A DNA stretch of 5,074 bases from JABIRQ01 sp963583595 (lineage in GTDB: Bacteria; Pseudomonadota; Alphaproteobacteria; CADEGL01), in assembly GCA_963583595.1 (NCBI GenBank), contig CAUZWC010000241.1, forward strand, positions 1 to 5,074, in the 5' to 3' direction. Both the position numbers and the translations under genes were made by a program. Shown in pieces: positions 1 through 5,074 of the stretch. The stretch's first letter is position 1. The number at the start of each line of letters is the position of its first letter. The notes beneath the pieces were generated by a model. The model did no database searches, was not told the DNA's origin, and saw only the letters and a list, made by a program, of their open reading frames with translations.

Positions 1-1227
1 TTCGGCCGAAACCCGCGCGGCTTCCAGCCCGCCCGGTCCGGCGCCGACGACGACCACCTTCTTCCGCGAGCCCTCGGCGCGCGGCACAACATGCGGCATG
101 CGCTCCTCGCGCCCGGTCGCGGCGTTCTGGATGCAGATCGTGCCGATCCCAGCCAGCACAGTGTCCAGGCAATAGGAGGCCCCGGTGCAGGGGCGGATAT
201 CGTCCTCCCGCCCTTCCATCAGCTTGCGCGGGAAATGGGGGTCGGAGATGAAGGCGCGGGTCATGCCGACCATGTCGAGATGGCCCTCGGCCACGGCGCG
301 CTCGGCGGTCGCCAGATCGGTGATGCGGGCGGCGTGGAAGACGGGAATATCGACCTCGGCCTTGATCGCGCTGGCCATGTGGAGATAGGCGGCGTTGGGC
401 AGCCAGAGGCTGGGCCAAAGCTTGGCCGAGTTGAGATAGTCCTTGGAGACGCCGCCGACCACGCTGATGAAATCGATCATGCCGCAGCCGGCATGGGCGC
501 GGGCGATCTCGACACATTGCGCACCGCTCAAGCCCTCCTTGATCATCTCGTCGCCCGGCATGCGGATGCCCACGACATAGTCGTCGCCAACCGCGTCGCG
601 CACCGCGCGCAGCACCTCGAAGCCGAAGCGCATGCGGTTCTCCAGGCTGCCGCCGTAGTCGTCGGAGCGCAGGTTCGTCTCGGGCGACCAGAACTGCTCG
701 ATCAGGGTCTGGCTGGAGAAGGCTATCTCGACCCCGTCGATGCCGGCATCGCGGCAGCGCCGCGCGGCCCGGGCGAAACCCTCGCGGATGCGGTCAAAAT
801 CCCAATCCTCCATCTCCTTGGGGAAAGAGCAGTGGATCGGCTCGCGTTTGCGCGACGGCGCGACGGCGGGAAGCCAATTCTCCTTGTCCCAGCGTTCGCG
901 CCGGCCGCCATGGGTCAGCTGGATGGTGCAGGCCGCGCCGTGTTCTTGCAGGCGCGTGGCGAGATCGCGCAGATAGGGCACGACCGTGTCGGTCGAAGCA
1001 TTGATCTGGCCGTAATAGTAGGAATTCTCGGGCGCCACGCCGGGCGACCCGCCGCATTGGGCCAGTCCGATGCCACCCTTGGCCTTCTCGACTTGATAGC
1101 GGATATAGCGCTCGCTGGGCCGGCCGTGGTCGTTGTAAAGCGGTTGATGGCTGGTGCTGAGAAAGCGGTTCCGGATCGTCAGATCCTTGATCCGCAAGGG
1201 TTCCAGCAGGGCTTCGTATTGCGCCAT
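1..1227 (-). CDS. NADH:flavin oxidoreductase, TMADH/dimethylglycine-demethylase-like (3' end outside window)
   Basis: The frame is open from an ATG at 1227 to the left edge: 409 residues, no stop, C-terminus missing. Start choice rests on GGGAGG at 1238-1233, 5 nt before the ATG, and an in-frame TAA at 1263-1261. The N-terminal part is an FMN TIM barrel of the old yellow enzyme class: QLTHGGRR (103-110), Arg222, YGGSLENR (191-198), and the phosphate-binding stretch VGMTRAFISDP (320-330). Then comes a ferredoxin-like cysteine cluster (C347, C353, C365) and a dinucleotide-binding start, VVVVGAGPGG (391-400). That order is typical of trimethylamine dehydrogenase, 2,4-dienoyl-CoA reductase and the DgcA/N-methylproline demethylase relatives. 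Next to sarcosine oxidase genes, the best guess is demethylation of dimethylglycine or a similar tertiary N-methyl amino acid, probably cytoplasmic, with electrons passed to a flavoprotein or quinone. Two departures from the class: Ala169/Ser172 replace the usual Tyr or His / His pair, and Ala350 replaces the second cluster cysteine. Class is certain; substrate is inference. Confidence 0.9.
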   Translation of the reverse strand, partial: MAQYEALLEPLRIKDLTIRNRFLSTSHQPLYNDHGRPSERYIRYQVEKAKGGIGLAQCGGSPGVAPENSYYYGQINASTDTVVPYLRDLATRLQEHGAACTIQLTHGGRRERWDKENWLPAVAPSRKREPIHCSFPKEMEDWDFDRIREGFARAARRCRDAGIDGVEIAFSSQTLIEQFWSPETNLRSDDYGGSLENRMRFGFEVLRAVRDAVGDDYVVGIRMPGDEMIKEGLSGAQCVEIARAHAGCGMIDFISVVGGVSKDYLNSAKLWPSLWLPNAAYLHMASAIKAEVDIPVFHAARITDLATAERAVAEGHLDMVGMTRAFISDPHFPRKLMEGREDDIRPCTGASYCLDTVLAGIGTICIQNAATGREERMPHVVPRAEGSRKKVVVVGAGPGGLEAARVSAE

Positions 1228-1232
1228 GTCCG

Positions 1233-1238
1233 CCTCCC
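1233..1238 (-). promoter_or_regulatory. Ribosome binding site of the flavin oxidoreductase
   Basis: GGGAGG on the minus strand, 5 nt before the ATG at 1227. It fixes the start of a gene that has no stop in the window. The C12 tract lies 10 nt upstream of it. Confidence 0.75.
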
Positions 1239-1248
1239 ACTTCGCCGC

Positions 1249-1260
1249 GGGGGGGGGGGG
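1249..1260. repeat. Homopolymer run of 12 G (12 C on the coding strand)
   Basis: Twelve consecutive G on the plus strand, in the 78-bp gap between the second GST gene and the flavin oxidoreductase gene, 21 nt upstream of that gene's ATG. On the coding strand it follows directly on a TAA codon in the oxidoreductase frame, with no start codon between tract and ATG, so length changes would alter the leader RNA and not a protein. It is the longest homopolymer I see in the window and a likely site of replication slippage or of sequencing error. Confidence 0.9.
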
Positions 1261-1305
1261 TTACACTCTCACACGCCTCGGCCGGCCTCAAGCGCCCGCC
1301 CGTTC

Positions 1306-1944
1306 CTACGCGGCATCCGGAAAGTTCTCGCGCCAGACCGGCGCCACCTCGGGATGCGCCTCGATCGCATCGCGCGCGGCGGCGAGCCTGGGGCAGGCCG
1401 TATCGAAGCCGGACTCGGGCGCGCCCAGGCGAGCGATCATGGCCATCGCCAGGTCCAGGGCGCTCGGCCGATCGCCGAGGAGATAGGGGGCCGGCTCGAA
1501 GGCCGCCTCCATCGCGGCCCAGAGGCGGGTTTGCTCCACCACCGTGGTGCGGCGCAGCTCGGCCTGGGCCGCCGCGCCCGCGACATGGTCGGCGAGGTGG
1601 TAGTAGCGCCGGGTCGGCGGATAGACCGTGGCGGAGAGATAGGTCAGCCAGCGCAGGAAGCGCGGCCGGTCGGGCGATCCCGGCACCGGAACCAGACCGG
1701 CCTCCGGATGGCGCTCGCCGAGAAGCAGCAGGATCGCGGCGCTCTCGGTCACGGTCTCGCCGTCCGGCAGGAGCAGGCTCGGTACGGTGCCCAGCGGGTT
1801 GACCGCCAGATAGGCCGGCGTCCGATGCAAGGGCGTGTAGAGCGGCACGCGTTCCAGCCGATAGGGCGCGCCGATCATGGAGAGCATCGCCTGGGGCGCG
1901 GCGGAGGTCGACCCGAGATCGTGGTAAAGCGTGTAGATCGGCAT
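1306..1944 (-). CDS. Glutathione S-transferase family protein (second of a tandem pair)
   Basis: A 212-residue protein of normal cytosolic GST length. The thioredoxin-fold N-terminal domain (about 1-80) shows NPLGTVP (49-55, with the expected cis-Pro55) and TES (66-68), where Glu67-Ser68 should bind the gamma-glutamyl part of glutathione. Ser12, Thr13 and Ser14 follow the first strand, where theta-like GSTs place the catalytic Ser; which one acts cannot be told by eye. The all-helical domain (about 90-210) has the N-capping box SALD (161-164). The start ATG lies 7 nt after the stop of the upstream GST, and AGGA at 1952-1949 overlaps that stop, suggesting coupled translation. By hand count about 98 of 210 residues match the neighbouring GST with no gap, so the pair arose by an old tandem duplication. 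Role unknown; in this operon, handling of formaldehyde as a glutathione adduct or a glutathione-dependent cleavage of the substrate are both possible. Confidence 0.92.
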   Translation of the reverse strand: MPIYTLYHDLGSTSAAPQAMLSMIGAPYRLERVPLYTPLHRTPAYLAVNPLGTVPSLLLPDGETVTESAAILLLLGERHPEAGLVPVPGSPDRPRFLRWLTYLSATVYPPTRRYYHLADHVAGAAAQAELRRTTVVEQTRLWAAMEAAFEPAPYLLGDRPSALDLAMAMIARLGAPESGFDTACPRLAAARDAIEAHPEVAPVWRENFPDAA

Positions 1945-1954
1945 CCCGTTCCTA
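1942..1954 (-). promoter_or_regulatory. GST-GST junction: stop codon overlapping the next ribosome binding site
   Basis: On the minus strand the upstream GST ends in TAG (1954-1952), whose AG begins AGGA, the ribosome binding site of the downstream GST; ACGGG then leads into the ATG at 1944. The same ten bases, TAGGAACGGG, also start at the stop codon of the downstream GST (1308-1299), where no gene start follows. Confidence 0.6.
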
Positions 1955-2602
1955 GGGGAAATTCAGGAAGTTCTCGCGCCAAACCGGCAGCACCTTGGGG
2001 TGGTTTTCCATCGGGACACGCGCGGCGGCAAGCTTGGAGCAGGCTTCGTGGAACCAGTCCTGGTCGATCGCCCAGCGGCTCAACATGGCCGTGTAGAGAT
2101 CGAGCGCGGTGGACGCCTTGCCTAGCAGGTAGGGCGCGGGATCGAAGGCCGCTTCCATCACCTGCCAATCGCGCTGAAGCTCTTTCATCGCCATGCGACG
2201 GACCTCGTCGCGCGCGGACTCGCTTTCGGCAATCTGCCCGGAAAAAAAGTACCGGCGGACGGCCGGATAGACATTGGCCGCCAGATAGACCATCCAGCCC
2301 AGGAAAGCCGGCCGCTCCGGCGCATCGGTCGCGGGTGCCATGTTGGGCTCCGGATGATCTTCGGCGATGGCGATCATCATCGCCGCGCTTTCGGTCACGA
2401 TCCGGCCTCCGGGCATGGCGATGACCGGTATCTGACCCAGCGGATTGACCGCCAGCAATTCGGCCGTCGGATGGTCCAACGCATTGGTGTCGATACTCAC
2501 GATCCGATAGGACGCGCCGACCAGGTCGAGCAGGGCCAGCGGAGCCGCAGGGCCCGCTTTAATGCCGTGATAGAGCGTGTAGATGGTCCTATCCTCCGTC
2601 AA
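1952..2602 (-). CDS. Glutathione S-transferase family protein (first of a tandem pair, unusual start)
   Basis: With a TTG start at 2602 this gives 216 residues. The N-terminal domain has NPLGQIP (53-59, cis-Pro59) and TES (70-72) for glutathione binding; the helical domain has the capping box TALD (165-168). Where the paralogue has Ser-Thr-Ser after the first strand, this protein has Ala16-Gly17-Pro18, so the usual hydroxyl or thiol catalytic residue is not visible and activity may differ or be lost. The frame is open further upstream to 2731, but that would run deep into soxG, and the extra residues are not GST-like. No ATG or GTG lies near the expected N-terminus. TTG at 2602 has GAGG only 3 nt upstream; a strong GGAGG at 2597-2593 sits 8 nt before an ATC codon (2584-2582) that begins the conserved IYTLYH strand. 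Family is secure, the exact start is not. Confidence 0.88.
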   Translation of the reverse strand: MTEDRTIYTLYHGIKAGPAAPLALLDLVGASYRIVSIDTNALDHPTAELLAVNPLGQIPVIAMPGGRIVTESAAMMIAIAEDHPEPNMAPATDAPERPAFLGWMVYLAANVYPAVRRYFFSGQIAESESARDEVRRMAMKELQRDWQVMEAAFDPAPYLLGKASTALDLYTAMLSRWAIDQDWFHEACSKLAAARVPMENHPKVLPVWRENFLNFP

Positions 2603-2618
2603 ATTCCTCGGACGTCGG

Positions 2619-3230
2619 TCAGTCGCCCATGACGGCGATACGGAATTCGGCGCCCGCGTCCTCCAGCCAACACCAGAGATAATCCGCGTAGCTGCGCTGG
2701 ACGTAGAGGTCGAAGCGCACGCCGTCGTCATGCAAATGGATCAACACATCGGCCTTGGCGAGCAGGCTCTGGGCGCAGGAACCGGCCGGGAAGGTGGAGG
2801 GGTGCAGATCGAGAGGGCAGCCCTTCGCCAACACGTCGCGCGCGGCCGGGCCGGAGACGCCGATCACGGTGCGGCTGTCGGTCAGCACGGTCGCGGCGGC
2901 GTGAAGGCCCGCGAGGGCCTTGTCGAGATCCTCGGCGAGGGGCGTCCCCTCATAGGGAATCACGGCCAGCAGCCATTCGTTCGGACCGAGCCAGAAGGCC
3001 GTGACATCCACGCTGGCCGTCACCGTGTTGGGCCGGAGCGGCAGGGCGAAGCCCAGTTCCTTTTCGACCGCGGCGAGGAAGGCCTTGTCGCCAGGATCGC
3101 CGCGCAGCCCGACCTTGCCGAGATGAGGACGTTCGCAGAGGACCAGGCCGGCATCGCCCGGATCCTCGACGGCCCGAGCCTCAAGCCCCAAATGGGCCAG
3201 CACGCTCTGGCGCAGATAGCCTTCAGGCAT
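2619..3230 (-). CDS. soxG: Sarcosine oxidase gamma subunit
   Basis: A 203-residue protein, the normal length of the gamma subunit of heterotetrameric sarcosine oxidase, which oxidises sarcosine to glycine with FAD, FMN, NAD and tetrahydrofolate in the cytoplasm. Family-typical stretches are FWLGPNEWLL (79-88), SRTVIGVSGPAARDVL (118-133) and a C-terminal YVQRSYADYLWCWLEDAG (172-189), which resembles the fold of the aminomethyltransferase domain. The gamma chain is structural and carries no cofactor of its own. The ATG at 3230 is preceded by GGAGGGAGGG (3247-3238) with a 7-nt spacer, and the gene overlaps the soxA stop by 8 bp, so translation is probably coupled and the two subunits made in equal amounts. 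Its stop lies 16 nt before the TTG of the next gene. Position directly after soxA matches the usual soxB-soxD-soxA-soxG order. Confidence 0.93.
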   Translation of the reverse strand: MPEGYLRQSVLAHLGLEARAVEDPGDAGLVLCERPHLGKVGLRGDPGDKAFLAAVEKELGFALPLRPNTVTASVDVTAFWLGPNEWLLAVIPYEGTPLAEDLDKALAGLHAAATVLTDSRTVIGVSGPAARDVLAKGCPLDLHPSTFPAGSCAQSLLAKADVLIHLHDDGVRFDLYVQRSYADYLWCWLEDAGAEFRIAVMGD

Positions 3231-5074
3231 GGTGGCGCCCTCCCTCCGGATCGTAGAAGATGGGTTTGGTCACCTCGGCCTCCACCGTGCGGTCGCGGAG
3301 CGGCAGGCTGACCGTCTCGCCGATCCGCGCGCGCCCGCCCTGGATCAGGGCCAGAGCAATGGAGCGGCCGAGACTCGGGCTGTGATAGCTCGAGGTGACA
3401 TGGCCGATCATCGGCATGGGCGGGGTGGCCCGCAACTCGCCCACGATCTGCGCGCCCTCGGGCAAGACCACCGCGGGGTCCTTGGTCAACAGGCCGACGA
3501 GCTGCTTGCGGTCGTCGAGGACCATGGCGGAGCGGGTCAGCGAACGCTTGCCCAGGAAGTCGGCCTTCTTTTTCGAAATCGCCCAGTCGAGCCCCAGATC
3601 CTGCGGCGTAACCGTGCCATCGATCTCCTGGCCCGCCGCCAGATAGCCCTTCTCGGCGCGCAGGACATGGACCGCCTCGGCCCCGAATGGCGTGATGCCG
3701 TAGCGTTGCCCGGCGAGCATCACGGCGTTCCACAGGGCGAGGCCGAAGCCCGCGGCCACGTTGATCTCGTAGCTCAACTCGCCCGTGAAGCTGACCCGGA
3801 AGACGCGCGCCGGAATCTCCGAGACCCGGCCGGTCCGCACGCTCATATGCGGGAAGGCGTCGTTCGACAGATCGATATCGCGGCACAGTTCGGCCAGCAG
3901 ATCGCGGGCGCGCGGCCCGGCGATATTCACCACCGCCCATTGCTCGGTCACCGAGGTCACCCAGACCTTGTAGTCGAGCCACTCGTTCTGGAGCCATTCC
4001 TCCAGCCACCAGAAGGCGCCCGAGGCGTTCCCCGTGGTGGTGTGCATGAGATAGTGGTCTTCGCCCAGACGCGCGGTCACGCCATCATCCATCACCATGC
4101 CGTCCTCGCCCAGCATGACGCCGTAGCGGCAGCGCCCGATACCGAGCGAAGCCCAGGCATTGGTGTAGATCCAGTCGAGCATGCGGGCCGAATCGGGCCC
4201 GCGAATATCGACCTTGCCCAAGGTAGAGCCGTCGCGGATGCCGACGCCCTGGCGCACGGCCAGGCATTCGCGCCGCACTGCGGCGGCACGATCCTCGCCC
4301 TCTTTCGGATGGTGATCGGGCAGCAACCATTGGCCGGCCGAATCGAAGACCGCGCCGGCCGAGACATGCCAGGAATGCATCGGCGTGGTCCGCGCAGGAT
4401 CGGCGAGCGCACCGACATCGCGCCCGGCGACCGCCCCGAAGGGCACCGGGGTATAGGGCGGACGGAAGGTGGTCGTGCCGACCTCGGGCATGGCCTTGCC
4501 CAGGCTGTCGGCGAGAACTGCGAAGCCGGCCATGCCGCCCATCTTGCCCTGGTCCGGACCCATGCCGAGGGTGGTGTAGCGCTTGGCGTGCTCGACCGAG
4601 CGATAGCCCTCGCGCACCGCCAGGGCGATATCGGCCGCCGTTACGTCGTTCTGAACATCAACGAAATGCTTGGACTTGCCGCGCCCGACCGGATGCTTGC
4701 CCGGCACGATCGGCATATGGCGAATCGGTCCCACAGCCCGGTCGGCAGCCCGCGGTGCCTCGCCGGTCTTGCCGGCATGGCCCGCCGCCTCCGCCGCCGC
4801 CGCGCCCGCCGCATGTCCTTGGGCCAGGCAGGCGGCCAGGCCGAAAGCGCCATTGCAGGCCCCGGCTGAGCGTTCCGGCTGGAAGGATTCGCCGGGCACG
4901 AAGCAATTGAGATCGGCGTTGAAATCGAGCTTGCCACGCGACTGGGAAAACAGATGGACCGCCGGATTCCAGCCGCCCGAGACCGCGAGATGATCGCAGG
5001 CGATACGCCGCACCTCCCCCGCCAGCCCCTTGGCCGAGGCGTCGATGGGCGCGACCTCGATACTCCGCAACCCC
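3223..5074 (-). CDS. soxA: Sarcosine oxidase alpha subunit, C-terminal part (5' end outside window)
   Basis: The frame is open to the right edge and gives 616 residues of a protein that is normally about 1000 long; a TTG at 5070 is internal and not the start. Counting residue 1 at 5070: residues 1-60 are the end of the FAD/NAD-binding oxidoreductase domain (VSGGWNPAVHL, 30-40); 135-185 are the small SoxA linker domain (VTAADI, KRYTTLGMGPDQGK at 163-176), without the Cys pairs that opine-oxidase-type relatives carry there; 200-480 are the folate-binding aminomethyltransferase (GCV_T) domain (TLGKVDIRGPD, FTGELSYEINV, EKGYLAAGQEIDGT); 505-605 are its C-terminal barrel. The GCV_T part binds tetrahydrofolate and traps the methylene unit released from sarcosine as 5,10-methylene-tetrahydrofolate; without folate formaldehyde is released. 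The stop overlaps soxG. soxB and soxD should lie just past the right edge. Another secondary N-methyl amine as substrate cannot be excluded. Confidence 0.95.
   Translation of the reverse strand, partial: GLRSIEVAPIDASAKGLAGEVRRIACDHLAVSGGWNPAVHLFSQSRGKLDFNADLNCFVPGESFQPERSAGACNGAFGLAACLAQGHAAGAAAAEAAGHAGKTGEAPRAADRAVGPIRHMPIVPGKHPVGRGKSKHFVDVQNDVTAADIALAVREGYRSVEHAKRYTTLGMGPDQGKMGGMAGFAVLADSLGKAMPEVGTTTFRPPYTPVPFGAVAGRDVGALADPARTTPMHSWHVSAGAVFDSAGQWLLPDHHPKEGEDRAAAVRRECLAVRQGVGIRDGSTLGKVDIRGPDSARMLDWIYTNAWASLGIGRCRYGVMLGEDGMVMDDGVTARLGEDHYLMHTTTGNASGAFWWLEEWLQNEWLDYKVWVTSVTEQWAVVNIAGPRARDLLAELCRDIDLSNDAFPHMSVRTGRVSEIPARVFRVSFTGELSYEINVAAGFGLALWNAVMLAGQRYGITPFGAEAVHVLRAEKGYLAAGQEIDGTVTPQDLGLDWAISKKKADFLGKRSLTRSAMVLDDRKQLVGLLTKDPAVVLPEGAQIVGELRATPPMPMIGHVTSSYHSPSLGRSIALALIQGGRARIGETVSLPLRDRTVEAEVTKPIFYDPEGGRHHA
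3238..3247 (-). promoter_or_regulatory. Ribosome binding site of soxG inside the soxA 3' end
   Basis: Purine run GGAGGGAGGG on the minus strand, 7 nt before the soxG ATG at 3230. It is also coding sequence for Glu-Gly-Gly near the SoxA C-terminus, consistent with translational coupling across the 8-bp soxA/soxG overlap. Confidence 0.7.

Larger units (their letters stand above)
1228..1305 (-). other. Intergenic leader before the flavin oxidoreductase
   Basis: This 78-bp stretch is the only real gap in the cluster. In coding-strand order it holds GAACGGG, a copy of the bases that follow the other GST stop; an 8-bp palindrome GGCCGGCC (1287-1280); the C12 tract; and the oxidoreductase ribosome binding site. 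I see no stem followed by a T run, so no intrinsic terminator, and no convincing -35/-10 pair. A separate promoter for the oxidoreductase here cannot be ruled out. Confidence 0.6.

Noticed and set aside
1280..1287. GGCCGGCC palindrome as a terminator stem
   Set aside because: It is only 8 bp with no loop and no following T run, and the flanks do not extend the pairing. It is not a credible intrinsic terminator.
794..1291. Minus-strand 165-codon frame starting at a TTG and crossing the C12 tract
   Set aside because: It overlaps the flavin oxidoreductase in another frame, which has far better motifs and start signals. It reads as Pro/Arg-rich shadow sequence.
91..2424. Plus-strand open frame of 777 codons
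   Set aside because: It runs opposite the flavin oxidoreductase and both GST genes, all of which have clear family motifs and ribosome binding sites. Its translation is low-complexity Gly/Arg/Ala/His-rich with no recognisable domain. Long antisense frames are expected in GC-rich DNA.
2603..2731. Upstream extension of the first GST to an ATG at 2731
   Set aside because: It would overlap soxG by about 110 bp, and the added residues are Ser/Thr/Arg-rich without GST homology. The paralogue starts at the IYTLYH strand.
3020..4009. Minus-strand 329-codon frame overlapping soxA and soxG
   Set aside because: It is a shifted frame of the soxA and soxG coding sequence; its Arg/Gly/Pro-rich translation shows no domain and the true frames match known families along their full length.
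3229..4869. Plus-strand open frame of 546 codons
   Set aside because: It is antisense to the well-supported soxA; no domain or ribosome binding site supports it, and its composition is that of a GC-rich shadow.
5068..5070. TTG at 5070 as the soxA start
   Set aside because: The frame stays open to the window edge, and the residues that follow are the middle of the FAD/NAD domain, so the true start lies outside.

Overview
The window reads almost entirely on the minus strand. It carries one tightly packed gene cluster for oxidative N-demethylation of a methylated amino acid, most likely on the glycine betaine, dimethylglycine, sarcosine route to glycine. DNA is GC-rich throughout, Shine-Dalgarno sites are strong, and proteins are Ala/Gly/Arg-rich. 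This fits a high-GC proteobacterium, probably an alphaproteobacterium. That placement is inference from composition and gene content; no marker gene settles it.

In transcription order (right to left) the layout is: (1) the C-terminal 616 residues of a heterotetrameric sarcosine oxidase alpha subunit (soxA), whose start lies beyond the right edge; (2) soxG, the gamma subunit, overlapping soxA by 8 bp; (3) and (4) two tandem glutathione S-transferase (GST) paralogues that align without a gap over 210 residues; (5) after a 78-bp gap containing a run of 12 C (coding strand), the first 409 residues of an NADH:flavin oxidoreductase of the old yellow enzyme / trimethylamine dehydrogenase class, which runs off the left edge. 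This last gene is easily missed because it has no stop codon inside the window. Gaps between consecutive genes are -8, about 16, 7 and 78 bp, so one transcript is likely. There is no gene-free stretch over 300 bp, and I saw no RNA gene, insertion sequence, CRISPR array or convincing terminator.

A working model: the flavin oxidoreductase removes a methyl group from a tertiary amine such as dimethylglycine, and SoxBDAG (soxB and soxD presumably just outside the right edge) demethylates the product to glycine. Sarcosine oxidase passes the carbon to tetrahydrofolate or releases it as formaldehyde. The two GSTs are the unexplained part. They may handle formaldehyde as a glutathione adduct, or they may mean the real substrate is an N-methyl compound that also needs a glutathione-dependent step. 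The oxidoreductase lacks the usual active-site His/Tyr pair and one of the four iron-sulfur cysteines. The first GST lacks the N-terminal hydroxyl residues of its partner and has an unusual start. These are the points worth checking.
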